Assembly: GCA_900767815.1 (NCBI GenBank)
Contig: CAAGAM010000203.1
Coordinates: 1 to 32,095 of the forward strand
DNA length: 32,095 nucleotides
Direction: 5' to 3'
DNA from: Clostridia bacterium
Lineage (GTDB): Bacteria > Bacillota > Clostridia > Christensenellales > Borkfalkiaceae
This document shows positions 7,582 through 17,667 of this stretch, in pieces. The first letter of the stretch is position 1. Every line of letters begins with the position of its first letter. Both the position numbers and the translations under genes were made by a program. The notes beneath the pieces are model-generated. The model searched no databases. It was not told the origin of the DNA and saw only the letters and a program-made list of their open reading frames with translations.

Positions 7582-10500
7582 TCAGTTCCGATCTTCTTTT
7601 TTGCTTCTGATTACGATAAATGCCGCCGCCGCAAGCGCGCCGAGCGCCGTAACTCCGCCGTAAAAACTTGCAAAGCATCCGCTCGCAGAACCGGATTCTT
7701 CGCCCGATTGAGCATGGCTTCCGCTACCGCTGCCTGTCGCTTCGGATTGAGACGGCAAGGGGTTTTCGGATGTTACTTCGCTTGTAAAATGGCTTTCCGA
7801 TTCCGAAGTCGTTTCGCTTGTTTCTTCGCTTTCGGACGAAGATTCGCTTTCCGTCGGCTTATCTGTTTTTCTGGTGTAAATCGCGCGGACGGTTACGTCG
7901 GTGAAATCGAGGTAATATTCTTCCCATTTTCCCTCGTAACCTTTCTTTGCGGGTACGCGCGGTTCGTCTATCGTCATGTCGTCGACGGTGTAAGTAACCG
8001 TCGTGTAAACGTCGTAACCGACCACATACGTTATAGTGTAAACTTCGGGGATATATACGCCGCGTACTATCTGATCGTTATTCTTTTCAAAAGTAAACGC
8101 TTCCCATTCGAATTTATAGTGCGCCTTTTCGGGAGCCGCGGGAAGTTCGATATATTCTATCTCGTCTTCGCAGTATTCGAGAACGATATCGTCCGCGCCG
8201 TCTGCCTTAAACGTAATTTTGTAAAGGGTTATTTCGGGTTCCGCTTCGACGATATACGTTATATCGAGCGTAGCGACGTTGTCGCATCTGTCGGTTGCGA
8301 TAACTTTGCAGGTGTGAGTTCCTTTACGCAATCTTCCGAGATCGTCGAGCGCGCCTTCGGACCATTCGTAGCTGACGAAATATTCGCCCGAATTGTCCGT
8401 TACGGTCGCGATTTTATCGGTAGAAACGGGATATGCGCCCTCTGTAACTTTAAATTCGGTGACGGGCGCGGAGATAACCGGCGGTTCGTGTTCGAATTCT
8501 ATCGTCGTAAGCTCTATCTTATCGATATACATCGTGGTAGCCGCGTTTGTTCTCAGGCATACTGCAACGGTTTTAAGATATCCGTCTATGCAGATTTTAT
8601 CGAGCTGATCTGGCGTAAGAGAAACGGTTATCCATTCGTCGGTCTTGTTTGCGCCAATCCCTCCGCCGACAACCCAGTTATTGGGTTTCCCGGGGTAGGG
8701 AATACGGAATTCGGGGTGTTTCGCATTATCGGAAGCCGTGCCGACGATATAAATTCTGAACGACAACCCCGTGATGAATTTACGTTTATAGTTAAGAGCG
8801 GAGAAATCGAGAGCCATATCCGTCTGACCGGGCTTATCCGCGTTTGACATTTTAAGTACGTTGCCCGTAAACCCTTCGGGAACGCCTGCCGCCGCGGCTT
8901 TTTCGCTTGCGATAACCGTAAGATTACATCCTCCGTATACGTTCACGCCCTCGACGTATGCCGAGTAAGTAAACGAGCCGTCGCCGAATACGGGCGGAAC
9001 GATAGTCGATTTTATATGAGTTCCGTCGATATTTGCGTCGCCGAAGCGGAATTTCATGTCGGACGCGGCGTCGTATGCGAAATCGTGCGTTATCGTCTTT
9101 ACTTCGCCGCCTTCGGTGTAAGAAAGAGTGAACGTAACGGTTTTGCTGTCTTTCAACGTCGTTTTAACGCTCATTCTGTTATATGCCGCGAAAGGCGCGC
9201 GGGTTATGGTTGTAAATTTTGTCAGTCTGCCGAGGCTGTTCTGAACGTTTACCGTGTAAACGTCCACGTTGTCGCCGGAGCAGTAGAAGAACATTCCGTA
9301 AGAACCGATACCGAAAGAAGTGCGGGAGAAGTGACCGTCAGAGTTGGCGGTTTCTCTCATTTTATATTCGAATTCTACTGCGTCGCCGTAACCGAGGATT
9401 GCGCCTTCGTATTTCGTTCCGTGAACGGGCGAAAGCTCTTCGCCTTCCGTGATGTCGTAAACTTCGGTAATGTCGTAAGTTTTCGGCTCGTGTGCCGTTA
9501 TCGTCGATTTTACGACGTTGCCGTCTATATTGCCGTCGCCGAAGCGGAATTTCATATCGGGCGTGGCTTTGTCGCCGTAATCGAGAGATACGCTCTTTAT
9601 TTCGCCGTCTTCATGGTAGGTCATAACGAGCATTATGTGCGAATTTTCCGCCTTATAGGCTTTGAGGGTCAATTCGTTATAGTTAGAGAAGGGAAGTCTG
9701 TTTATAGTTGTTAATTCGCTTCCGCGGACAAATGTTCCGCCCGAAAGGTCGGCGGGTCTTATGCTTATCGCGTCGGAAGAGCAGTAGAGGTAAATTCCGT
9801 ATGCGCCGATAGCGAACGCGCTTCTCGCATAATGTTCGGGATTTTTTTCCGCATTCATTTTATAAACGAATTTAACGGTGTCGCCGAGATTTACTTCGTT
9901 TCCCGCGTAAACCGTTCCGTGCGCCATGGAAAGATCGTTGCCGACGATAAGATCGGGATAAACTTCCGTAATGTCGTAAGTAACGGGTTCGGCAGGCTCG
10001 GCAGCTGCCTTTGTCGATTTTATAAAGTTTTCGTTTACGTCGCTGTCTCCGAAACGAAGTTTCATGTCGGAAAGGGCGTCATACGCGAAATCTTTCGTAA
10101 TGGTTTTGGTTTCGTTGTTTTCGGTGTAAGAGAGAGTGAACGTAACCGTGGAATCGTTTGTTTTATCGGCTTTAACGCTCATTTTGTTATAGCCGGTAAA
10201 AATCGTTCTCGACAGAGAAGCAAACTCCGAAGCTCTTTTGATACCGTTGTTCTGAATATCTGCCGTAAACACTCTTACGGTGTCGGCGCTGCAGTAGAAA
10301 AATATACCGTAAGAACCGATGCCGAAAGCGGAACGGGCATAATGTCCGTATTCGTTTTTGTCCGAACGCATTTTGTATTCGAACTCGACGGCGTCCCCGT
10401 AATTTACGGCATTGCCGCCGTAAACGGTTTTCAAAACCATAGAAAGTTCTCCGCCCGCAGCCATGTCGGTGTAAACTTCGGAAATATCATAGGTTTTTGC

Positions 10501-10605
10501 TCCTTCGGCCTTAGCGGTTTTGGCAAGCGTCGCGCCCGTAAACCAAAGCGAAAGCGTGAGGGCAAGAGAGAAAACGACAGTTAAAAATCTTCTTAAATTC
10601 TTCAT
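7582..10605 (-). CDS. Large secreted surface protein: three GIGSYG modules, Ig-like domains, Cys-TM anchor
   Basis: The 1007-residue protein has a signal peptide (to about residue 32), then three tandem modules of about 165 residues, each opening with TYDI-x-EVY and containing a conserved IGSYG(I/M) core, FRFGD and KST ends. A single carbohydrate-binding-like domain follows (about 545-695, ending YIDKIELTTIEF), then an HYR/Ig-like domain (about 700-785), two short beta repeats like the Listeria-Bacteroides type (about 790-905), a Ser/Glu-rich linker, and a C-terminal anchor: Cys977, a helix and a basic tail. It is probably a glycan-binding surface protein. RBS AAGGGGGA overlaps the upstream stop codon, and it is the last gene of the operon. 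Binding is inferred from layout only. Confidence 0.85.
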   Translation of the reverse strand: MKNLRRFLTVVFSLALTLSLWFTGATLAKTAKAEGAKTYDISEVYTDMAAGGELSMVLKTVYGGNAVNYGDAVEFEYKMRSDKNEYGHYARSAFGIGSYGIFFYCSADTVRVFTADIQNNGIKRASEFASLSRTIFTGYNKMSVKADKTNDSTVTFTLSYTENNETKTITKDFAYDALSDMKLRFGDSDVNENFIKSTKAAAEPAEPVTYDITEVYPDLIVGNDLSMAHGTVYAGNEVNLGDTVKFVYKMNAEKNPEHYARSAFAIGAYGIYLYCSSDAISIRPADLSGGTFVRGSELTTINRLPFSNYNELTLKAYKAENSHIMLVMTYHEDGEIKSVSLDYGDKATPDMKFRFGDGNIDGNVVKSTITAHEPKTYDITEVYDITEGEELSPVHGTKYEGAILGYGDAVEFEYKMRETANSDGHFSRTSFGIGSYGMFFYCSGDNVDVYTVNVQNSLGRLTKFTTITRAPFAAYNRMSVKTTLKDSKTVTFTLSYTEGGEVKTITHDFAYDAASDMKFRFGDANIDGTHIKSTIVPPVFGDGSFTYSAYVEGVNVYGGCNLTVIASEKAAAAGVPEGFTGNVLKMSNADKPGQTDMALDFSALNYKRKFITGLSFRIYIVGTASDNAKHPEFRIPYPGKPNNWVVGGGIGANKTDEWITVSLTPDQLDKICIDGYLKTVAVCLRTNAATTMYIDKIELTTIEFEHEPPVISAPVTEFKVTEGAYPVSTDKIATVTDNSGEYFVSYEWSEGALDDLGRLRKGTHTCKVIATDRCDNVATLDITYIVEAEPEITLYKITFKADGADDIVLEYCEDEIEYIELPAAPEKAHYKFEWEAFTFEKNNDQIVRGVYIPEVYTITYVVGYDVYTTVTYTVDDMTIDEPRVPAKKGYEGKWEEYYLDFTDVTVRAIYTRKTDKPTESESSSESEETSETTSESESHFTSEVTSENPLPSQSEATGSGSGSHAQSGEESGSASGCFASFYGGVTALGALAAAAFIVIRSKKEDRN

Positions 10606-10618
10606 TTTTCAGTCCCCC

Positions 10619-11755
10619 TTAACCTAACAAAATATTTTTTATCGAGGCGATGTCTTCGTCGGTCACGCCGAGCGATTTTACAAGGCTCGCCGCCTTGTCC
10701 GCAAACGTTTCGCCCTCGTAAGTATTTACGAAATCATAGAAGTTCGTGATGGTGTTTACCATTTGTTTGTTGCCGTCCAGGGTTCCGCCGACGGAGAGAT
10801 ACGAAAGTTCGTATTCTCTTATGAGCGCGTCCTTTTCGACGCCGCAAAGAGCCTGAAGAATGAACGAAAGCGTACCGGTACGGTCTCTGCCTATCGCGCA
10901 GTGGAAAATCATGGGATAATTTTCGGAATTCGCACACGCTTTAAGTTCGTCGCGGAATGCGTTTCGGTATGCTTCGCTTCCGTTGACGCCCGCGTCGTGA
11001 CCGTTATAATAAGCTCCGCTTATCTTTATGATATTTACGTTGTCTCCGAAAGGAGATTTTGCAACGACGTCGCCGCGAAGGTCGAGGTCGGTTTTAATGC
11101 CGAGTTTTTTAACGGCGTCTTTGCCCTTTTCGGTTATCGAGTCGCCGTTCGCAGAGCGGTAAAGAATGCCGTACTTAATTGTTTTTCCGTCTTTCGTAAT
11201 CGCGCCGCCGAGGTCTCTCACGTTTGAAACTCCGTCGATTGCAACGCTTCTGACGTTTCCTTTGGTTTTAAAGTTATACGCCTTTGAAAACTTCTGTTCG
11301 CCGTTGTTGTCGGTTACTTTAACTTTCCAGAAGTAATTTCTGTTCGGTATAAGCCCCTCGATCGCAACGGAATTTTCGAGCGTGACGTATTTTTGCGCGT
11401 TTGTAAAGCGAGCGTTGTCCGCAAGCCACAATTCGCAATATTTCGCGTTTTCGGCATTCCATTCGATTTTGACGTCGTTCATCGGCAATTGTTCGCCTTT
11501 ACCGAAAAAGTTGAGTCCGTAACCGGGCGCATAATTTTTAAAATAGTCGGTTACGTTTTCGTTATCGAGAACATACGTCGATTTCTGCATAGGATTTTTC
11601 ACCTCGATAATGTCTTTTGTCGTGACGCTTTCCGTCGTTTCGCCCGCAGGCGTATCCGCCTTGGGGCGGGTTACGCCCGTGATCACGAAGATGGAGACCA
11701 GAACCGCTATGCAAGCGATAACGGCAACAGATCTCAGCCGTTTTGTTTTACTCAT
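10619..11755 (-). CDS. Membrane-anchored IphP-type tyrosine phosphatase
   Basis: The 378-residue product has an N-terminal membrane or signal helix (about 9-28), an FN3-like segment (about 95-165) and a Tyr_phosphatase3 domain. Seen motifs: NVRDLGG (178-184), an LDLRGD strand (about 224-229), and the P-loop HCAIGRDRTGT with nucleophile Cys286 and Arg292. These residues are the family's catalytic set for forming a phospho-cysteine intermediate. IphP-like enzymes act on phosphotyrosine, phosphoinositides or other phosphoesters. Placement outside the cell next to glycan-binding proteins suggests a phosphorylated extracellular compound. RBS CAGGAGGAAAC is strong. A 106-nt upstream gap with two TATAAT-like words could hold an internal promoter. 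Confidence 0.88.
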   Translation of the reverse strand: MSKTKRLRSVAVIACIAVLVSIFVITGVTRPKADTPAGETTESVTTKDIIEVKNPMQKSTYVLDNENVTDYFKNYAPGYGLNFFGKGEQLPMNDVKIEWNAENAKYCELWLADNARFTNAQKYVTLENSVAIEGLIPNRNYFWKVKVTDNNGEQKFSKAYNFKTKGNVRSVAIDGVSNVRDLGGAITKDGKTIKYGILYRSANGDSITEKGKDAVKKLGIKTDLDLRGDVVAKSPFGDNVNIIKISGAYYNGHDAGVNGSEAYRNAFRDELKACANSENYPMIFHCAIGRDRTGTLSFILQALCGVEKDALIREYELSYLSVGGTLDGNKQMVNTITNFYDFVNTYEGETFADKAASLVKSLGVTDEDIASIKNILLG

Positions 11756-11861
11756 TTTGTTTCCTCCTGTATTTCAGCGCATAAGGCGCAATTTCCCGGT
11801 TTATTAAATTATAAAAATTATAAAAACGTCGGTCTTGTTTTTTTGTAATTTTTATATAGTT

Positions 11862-14189
11862 CTATCCGATAACGAAATCTTTCAGATAAACGACGTTGGT
11901 TTTTGCGACTATTATCGAAAATTCCGTGCAGGTTTCGCCGTAAGACGAGATGTCGAACGTGTAAGTTTTCCATTCGTCGAAAGGTATTTTAAGTTTTTCG
12001 TCTGTGTGCGCGGACGACATTATTATATAACCGTCGCCTGCAAGCGCGTTCGGTTTCACTCTCACGGAAACTTCTCCCGCAGGCTTGAGCTGTAGTTTCG
12101 CGGTTGACGTTGCGGGAACGTATAAAGCAAAAGAAATTGTCTTTTTGTTCTTCAGAAGATTTGCGTTTACAAATATTTTGCCCTGGCTGTTCGCGGTGAC
12201 TTTATAAGCGTTTACGCCGCTGTAATTTAACGCTTCGACCGTAAGCGCGGATTCGGCGGAAAGGTCTGCGCCGAGCTGTAAGCCGTTTACTTTCGGTTCT
12301 TCGGGTTTAACGTAATTCCAATCGATTTTTCCGCCCGCATTATCGCAAAGACGAATATACGGCTTTGTTATGTCTCCGTTTCCGTCCAACGGAATAATCG
12401 TTCCGCCGATGAGCGGAATATAGTTGCCGCCTTTCGGGGGATAGCCTATGTTGATATCGGTGTAGTCGTCGGGATTTACGCCGTTATATCTGTCGTATTC
12501 GCTTGATTTTTGTCCGTACTGGAAACGGATTCCTTCATAAACGACGCTTCCGCAGTTGTTGTGTTCGTGTCCTACGAAAATCGAATCGAAGCCGAGGGCT
12601 TTCAAACCGTTATAAACCTTTTTATCCGTGTCCCACGTGCCTTTCATGCCTCTGCCGAGATAACCGAAGTCGGTTTCCGCCCGGTTTTCGGCTTTATATA
12701 TGTTCGTCGGTTTTGCTCCCGCGGTGTCGGGCATGCCGTATTTTGCGAAAGCGTCTCTGAACGCTTCGAACTGAATATGAAAAGCTATCGAGAGGTTTAC
12801 GTTCGGCGAATACTTTTTGATGTTTCCGACTTCGCCCGTATACCAGTTTATCTGGTCTTTGCCGAAGCCTACGGATGCCGTCGAGTGTCCGTTTGCAAGC
12901 GACTCCGCCGAAACGTCTCCGCAGCCGTTGGAATCGAGCATAAAGAACACCCGTTTAAGCTCGCCGCTCTGAATTATGCCGACCGAATAATTTCCGTTGC
13001 CCGTAAGCGTTCTTTGCAAAAACATGCAATTTTTTGCGTTTTCAAGTATTTTGCATTGCCAATCGTAGCCTTTTCTGCTCGTTCCTTCGTGATTTCCCAT
13101 AACGGGCGCCCAAGGTATGCCGAACGTTTCCATGAAGTTGACGAACTTGATAAACGACGCGCCGCTGTCGTCGAATTCGCCGTAAACGAGATCTCCCGTC
13201 ATGACGATAAGGTCGGGCTTAACGGCGTTTATCGTTTCGGTTATATAATCGAAACATATTTTCCCGATGTTTTCCGTAGCATAGAATGCTTTTTCTCCGC
13301 CGCCCAGCCTGTTCGTTCTGTCCTGAGCGGAATCGAGAATTTGCGGGTCGGTAAGCTGCAACACGACGGGGTTTCTTCCTTCGGGAACTTCCACGTAAAA
13401 ATCGACGGTTTCCTTAACGGTGAAGTCGCAGTTTTTGCATTTACCTTTTTCAACGTCATGATCGATCATCGGTATCTCAACTTTTTCGCTGTAATCGCAA
13501 CCTTTGTTCGAGCAGTATTTGTAAGCTGCCCAGCCTGCCGAAGAACACGTGGGAGCTTTCGCTTCCGCGGTTACGAGATTATGTCCCGTGGTGGGGAGTT
13601 CGATTTTCTCGCTGTAATCGCAATTTTTGCAATATCTGTATTCATCCCAACCCGCCTCGTGGCAAGTGGGGGCTTTCGCTTCCGCCGTAAGAAGTTCGTG
13701 TTCCTTTTTCGGAAGTTCGGTTTTTGTCGAATAGTCGCAACCTTTGCGTCTGCAACGCTCGTATTCGTTCCAACCCGCTTCTTTGCAAGTGGATTGCTTT
13801 GCCGCGACTTTTTCGATGTCGTGACCTAAAGCGGGTGTGATTATCTTTTCCGTAGCGTAATCGCAGCCGTCGTTTTTGCAATATTCGTAACTATTGTTGC
13901 CGTCTTCAAGGCAGGTGGGAGCTTTTTCGTCAACCTTAACGATTGAATGTCCTTTTGCTTTTATAACGTTTTTCGTCGTATAGCCGCAGCCTTTGACGTC
14001 GCAATAGACGTATTCTTTCCAACCGTCCTCCGTGCATGAGCCTTCATGCGCTTCCACGGTTATAAGATGATGCGCGTGATCCGCGCTTTGTCTGTTTTCG
14101 GACGACCCGCCGTTTCCGCCGTCGCACCCCGCAAAAATCACAAAGGCTAAGGCTATAACGGAAAGCAATAATAAAAATCTTCTTTTCAT
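11862..14189 (-). CDS. Metallophosphoesterase lipoprotein with CxxC-type repeats
   Basis: A lipobox (FAGC, Cys22) starts a 775-residue lipoprotein. Residues 40-260 hold five or six repeats of about 37-42 residues, each with APTC-x3-GW-x-EY-x-YC-x2-4-C-(D/G)Y and a closing GH, which could bind metal. A calcineurin-like domain follows: QLTDPQ (Asp281), GDLVYG (Asp333), GNHE (about 365-368), FH (His471) and GHEHNN (541-545). Motif I normally reads DxH; here the His is Gln, which could alter metal binding. The C-terminal 140 residues look like a beta-sandwich carbohydrate-binding module. Probable role: extracellular phosphoester hydrolysis. It lies between the DUF4838 gene and the second tyrosine phosphatase. 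Confidence 0.88.
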   Translation of the reverse strand: MKRRFLLLLSVIALAFVIFAGCDGGNGGSSENRQSADHAHHLITVEAHEGSCTEDGWKEYVYCDVKGCGYTTKNVIKAKGHSIVKVDEKAPTCLEDGNNSYEYCKNDGCDYATEKIITPALGHDIEKVAAKQSTCKEAGWNEYERCRRKGCDYSTKTELPKKEHELLTAEAKAPTCHEAGWDEYRYCKNCDYSEKIELPTTGHNLVTAEAKAPTCSSAGWAAYKYCSNKGCDYSEKVEIPMIDHDVEKGKCKNCDFTVKETVDFYVEVPEGRNPVVLQLTDPQILDSAQDRTNRLGGGEKAFYATENIGKICFDYITETINAVKPDLIVMTGDLVYGEFDDSGASFIKFVNFMETFGIPWAPVMGNHEGTSRKGYDWQCKILENAKNCMFLQRTLTGNGNYSVGIIQSGELKRVFFMLDSNGCGDVSAESLANGHSTASVGFGKDQINWYTGEVGNIKKYSPNVNLSIAFHIQFEAFRDAFAKYGMPDTAGAKPTNIYKAENRAETDFGYLGRGMKGTWDTDKKVYNGLKALGFDSIFVGHEHNNCGSVVYEGIRFQYGQKSSEYDRYNGVNPDDYTDINIGYPPKGGNYIPLIGGTIIPLDGNGDITKPYIRLCDNAGGKIDWNYVKPEEPKVNGLQLGADLSAESALTVEALNYSGVNAYKVTANSQGKIFVNANLLKNKKTISFALYVPATSTAKLQLKPAGEVSVRVKPNALAGDGYIIMSSAHTDEKLKIPFDEWKTYTFDISSYGETCTEFSIIVAKTNVVYLKDFVIG

Positions 14190-14227
14190 GATTTTCCTTC
14201 CCCTACATTGAGTATTTAATATCGGTC

Positions 14228-14243
14228 TATAAGCCGATTAACG
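14228..14243 (+). repeat. Dispersed short motif, copy 4
   Basis: Exact TATAAGCCGATTAACG between the DUF4838 gene and the metallophosphoesterase gene. It lies on the plus strand while the operon is read from the minus strand. Confidence 0.6.
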
Positions 14244-14257
14244 CTATGTTTCGTGAT

Positions 14258-16078
14258 TTATAAGTCCGTCCGTTCGGAAGTTCCCGGTTCTAAGCGGTAC
14301 ATGTCCGTCGTCCACCTTTCGGCAACTTTGTCTAAGTTCGCGCGTTCGGCGCAATCGAAGAAATCCTTTCTTGCCGCCTCGTATTCCTCTCTCGGAGCGG
14401 AAGGGTAATAAAAATAATAATTGTCGCATAAAAGCATAAGCGGCGTTAAACGAACTTCTTCGAGCCGCCTTATAAATTCCGCTTTGATTTTTTCGGGCAG
14501 AGAAGCCGAAGATATTTTTTGTTCGCCTTTTTCGACGGCTTTTATCGCTTCGTATAACAGTTCCGGCGGATTTGCTTCGGGTTTCTCGCACGAGCCGAAC
14601 GAGCCGCAAAATACGGTTTTTCCTTCCTCTTCGAGCTTTTCGAATTGCTTGTGAAAAAGCGAAATAATCGTTCTCACGGCATTCGCCCCTTCGCCGTAAT
14701 AAAGGTCGATAAATTCGTCTATAAGTCGATTATCGTCGAGTTTTGAATCCCACATAAGCTTTCGGTAAGCGTATGCTCTTATTTTGTTCTGCCAGATATG
14801 CGTGCTGTCGTGCGAGCCTTGCATGCAAAGATACGTTATGCCGTAATCTTTAAACCCGCGGACGTCTTTCGCGATATTGCGGAATGAATCGTAAAAAAAC
14901 AGATAACGATGAAAATCGGAATCATATGCCCAGAACCAGAAGTTATCGGCAACGATTTTCCATTCGCTCATCGATTTGCGGATGTGAGACTCCTGTTTGT
15001 CCGAAAAATAATCGTAATATCCGTTTCTGAACAGCGCGAGCTGAATTATGAGATTTTCGTCCGCAACGACGGTTTCGTCAAGCGGGACGAGATTTCCGTT
15101 TTCGGTTTTTACGGGTGCGTCTTTTGCGTAGTCGTAAGCAAAAGTCATGATTTTTATCCGTCTCGAGCCTTTTGCCGCAAGGTATTTATTGAGTTCGCGC
15201 ACTAAAACGTTGCAAAATCTTATCAGAATTCCGCTGCGTTTATATTTTGCTTCGAGCGCGCGGTTACGTTCGTCGTCGAAATAATAGGGTCCGTCTTCCT
15301 GCGTGAAACAGAAAACCTCGACGTCCGGATACTTTTCGATATCCTTTTTCATTTCGTCGATGACGATCTTCGCAACACTTACGTCCATGCTTTGGTCGAG
15401 CTTGCCGTCGTCCGTAATTCCGTTCGTGATATCTATCGTCGGCAGAATTTCGGCGTTTACGTAAATGAAACGGTAAAACTCGGGGTGGTCGTTGCCGTAT
15501 TTTTCAAACGGAACGTAAAAATGAAAGTTGTGATTTACGTTTCTTCCGTAAACCGTCATCTTTCCGCCGTGCGTTTTATCCACTTCGGTAAATAAATCTA
15601 CGGTACGAGTTCTCGCGATATGGTCCATATCCGCGGTGTCCTGAAAGGTGTCGCCGAAAAGATATGTTCTCATCGAAAAATCGGGATTTGAAAAGTAATT
15701 TTTATCGGGAACGACAACAGAGCCGTTTTCGGGGATATATTCCGCGTCGGCGGTTAAAAACCTGACGCCGAGGAATTTTTCTATGTAATCGTAAACGCCG
15801 TACATCACCCCGCGGGACGTTTTTGCCGCAATGAGGACGTTTCCTCTCAGAACGGACAGAGAAAACCCGTCGCCTTTGACGTCCGAAGTTGCCGTTTTAT
15901 ATTCGTCATCGGTTACGATCGCCGTTTTACCGACGGAAAAGCAGGCTTTTCCGTCGGGTTCGGTTGATATCCCGAGTTCTTCGCCCGAGACTTTTAAAAT
16001 ATATTTTTTAAGAGTTTTCGCCGAATATAAAATGCATTCGTCTGCGTTTTCGGCTGTAAGGATTTTAGTGAATTTCAT
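14258..16078 (-). CDS. DUF4838 protein, GH67-like glycosidase
   Basis: The 606-residue protein opens with an alpha-glucuronidase-like N-terminal fold (YSAKTLKKYILKVSG, then GVMYGVYDYIEKFLGVRFLTADAEYIP) typical of DUF4838 proteins, followed by the DUF4838 domain with HNFHFYVPFEKYGNDHPEFY, VFCFTQEDGPYYFDDERN and FWFWAYDSDFHRYLF. The aromatic and acidic patches fit a TIM-barrel glycosidase active site, but the substrate is not known for this family. Unlike its neighbours it lacks a signal peptide, so it may work in the cytoplasm on the imported product. The start at 16078 (MKFTKILTAENADECILYSAK) is where the family's domain begins, and only a weak purine-rich RBS precedes it. Confidence 0.82.
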   Translation of the reverse strand: MKFTKILTAENADECILYSAKTLKKYILKVSGEELGISTEPDGKACFSVGKTAIVTDDEYKTATSDVKGDGFSLSVLRGNVLIAAKTSRGVMYGVYDYIEKFLGVRFLTADAEYIPENGSVVVPDKNYFSNPDFSMRTYLFGDTFQDTADMDHIARTRTVDLFTEVDKTHGGKMTVYGRNVNHNFHFYVPFEKYGNDHPEFYRFIYVNAEILPTIDITNGITDDGKLDQSMDVSVAKIVIDEMKKDIEKYPDVEVFCFTQEDGPYYFDDERNRALEAKYKRSGILIRFCNVLVRELNKYLAAKGSRRIKIMTFAYDYAKDAPVKTENGNLVPLDETVVADENLIIQLALFRNGYYDYFSDKQESHIRKSMSEWKIVADNFWFWAYDSDFHRYLFFYDSFRNIAKDVRGFKDYGITYLCMQGSHDSTHIWQNKIRAYAYRKLMWDSKLDDNRLIDEFIDLYYGEGANAVRTIISLFHKQFEKLEEEGKTVFCGSFGSCEKPEANPPELLYEAIKAVEKGEQKISSASLPEKIKAEFIRRLEEVRLTPLMLLCDNYYFYYPSAPREEYEAARKDFFDCAERANLDKVAERWTTDMYRLEPGTSERTDL

Positions 16079-16104
16079 AAAATTCTTTTGTCTTTAAATT
16101 ATCT

Positions 16105-17667
16105 TTATGCGAGAACGATGAGCGCGCCTTCGCCCGCGTCGAGCGTGAGCGGAATCTGTCCGCCTACGACGTCTGCCGTTTCGCCTCTTTGAATAACCGT
16201 GTATCTGTAATTATTCTTATCGAAGGAAAGATTGACGTTTGCCTTTGCCGTTCTGCTGTAATTCACGACGTAAAGCGCGGTTTTGCCTTTATAGTTGAAG
16301 CATCCGACGATAGCGTCGTCGCCCGAAACCGATTTGAGCTGACGATAATCTCCCGCGGCAACTATGTCGTCCGTGGGCTTGCCCGCCGTGATGATCGCTT
16401 CGATTGCCTTGTCTCCGTGAACGAGAATTTTCTCGGACGAGGAGTGCATGAGGTATTCGTCGACAGCCTGAACCTGTGTGTTCGCGCGTTGTGCGTAATA
16501 ATACCAACGGGTAAGGTTTCCGTCCGCGCCGATAAGCCCGTTACGGTTGGTGAAATCGTAAGTGCCGCCCTTTTCGTAGGAGAAGTGGAAAGGCTGGATG
16601 AGCGGGAAATATTGAATGGCTTTCGCGCCGTAGCAAAGAGCCATGTTCACGTCGTATAAAAGTTCGCCCTCGGAAGGGTACGGGTCTTTTGATTCGATCC
16701 ATTGCAACTCGTCGTTCCATTGTCCGCCCGCCTGCAACATTCTCCAGAAAGGTACGCCGTATTTTTTGGAATACAATCTGTACTGCGCGAGAACGTTATA
16801 CATAAGCGAGGTGAGAACGGCTTCGGAAGTTTGCGCGGAAATGTACGGATATTGCGTTGCCGAAAGCATTTTCGGCTTTACGACTTTGAATATTTCGTCA
16901 AGATATTCGCCGAATTCGATAGGGCTGGAATATCCCCAGAAATTATCTTCGCCCGCCCAGTAGCCGCGCGCGTTCAGGTACATGTCAAGCCCTTTCGTGT
17001 TGGAAGCCGAATAGAACGCGTCGGACAGCACCCCGATATTGTCGAGCTGAGCGGTGAACGGTTCGTCGTAAGAATGAAGCCCCAAAAAGCTCTTTCTCGT
17101 TCCGTTTTTCGAAAGTTCGTCGACGATGTTTTCAAGGATTTTCTGCCCCTGAGCCGTGCCGAGAGTCATTTTGTCGAGCGGATAATCATCGGTGTGAGAG
17201 CCGAGCTGATTCATAACCCAGAAGCTGTCTACAAAATAACCGATGTTATATTTTTCGCAGAGATCGAGAGATTTATTGACGTTTTCGTTTGCCGAACCGT
17301 AAGAATGTCTGTCAACCGAGTATATGAACATGTTTATGCCCGCTTCGCTTAAAACTTTGTAGTAATAATCGGTAAGGAAATCGGGAGAAGGATTACCTTC
17401 GATGCTTCCGCCCGAGGCATACGGCGCATAGAATCCGCCGATTGGCATAACGTCGCTTCCGCCCATTATCTCGTAAGAAAGGGCATAAACTTCGTTTTCT
17501 GCTGTTTTTTCGCTCTCCGTATAACTCATTCCGTCTTTATAAAGAACCACGGTGTTTTTTAAGCCGCCGCCCGACGAATTTCCCGGATTGTCCGTATTTC
17601 CGCAGGAAGCGCATGCAAACGTTGTTACGCCCGCAAGCAAAAGGGCTAAAAGTTTTTTATTCTTCAT
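16105..17667 (-). CDS. Lipoprotein with glycosidase-like TIM-barrel domain
   Basis: The 520-residue product has a lipobox (ACASC, Cys22), a short Gly/Asn linker and a catalytic-looking barrel. GFYAPYA near the start, LGLHSYDEPF (DEP motif, likely acid/base Glu), SATQYPY, PFWRMLQAGGQW and AIQYFPLIQPF follow the order of GH42-like or related barrels. A C-terminal beta-sandwich (KTALYVVNYSRTAKANVNLSFD) ends the protein. The family number is uncertain. It overlaps the upstream gene by 11 nt. Its Shine-Dalgarno AAGGAGGA lies inside the upstream gene's RRK codons, which suggests translational coupling. Confidence 0.75.
   Translation of the reverse strand: MKNKKLLALLLAGVTTFACASCGNTDNPGNSSGGGLKNTVVLYKDGMSYTESEKTAENEVYALSYEIMGGSDVMPIGGFYAPYASGGSIEGNPSPDFLTDYYYKVLSEAGINMFIYSVDRHSYGSANENVNKSLDLCEKYNIGYFVDSFWVMNQLGSHTDDYPLDKMTLGTAQGQKILENIVDELSKNGTRKSFLGLHSYDEPFTAQLDNIGVLSDAFYSASNTKGLDMYLNARGYWAGEDNFWGYSSPIEFGEYLDEIFKVVKPKMLSATQYPYISAQTSEAVLTSLMYNVLAQYRLYSKKYGVPFWRMLQAGGQWNDELQWIESKDPYPSEGELLYDVNMALCYGAKAIQYFPLIQPFHFSYEKGGTYDFTNRNGLIGADGNLTRWYYYAQRANTQVQAVDEYLMHSSSEKILVHGDKAIEAIITAGKPTDDIVAAGDYRQLKSVSGDDAIVGCFNYKGKTALYVVNYSRTAKANVNLSFDKNNYRYTVIQRGETADVVGGQIPLTLDAGEGALIVLA

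Noticed and set aside
7531..8847. Long plus-strand frame of 438 residues opposite the large surface protein
   Set aside because: Shadow frame of a GC-rich-codon gene; Arg/Phe/Cys-rich composition, and the minus frame has a signal peptide, repeats and an anchor.
12510..13829. Long plus-strand frame of 439 residues opposite the metallophosphoesterase
   Set aside because: Shadow frame; the minus frame carries the lipobox, repeats and all but one phosphoesterase motif.
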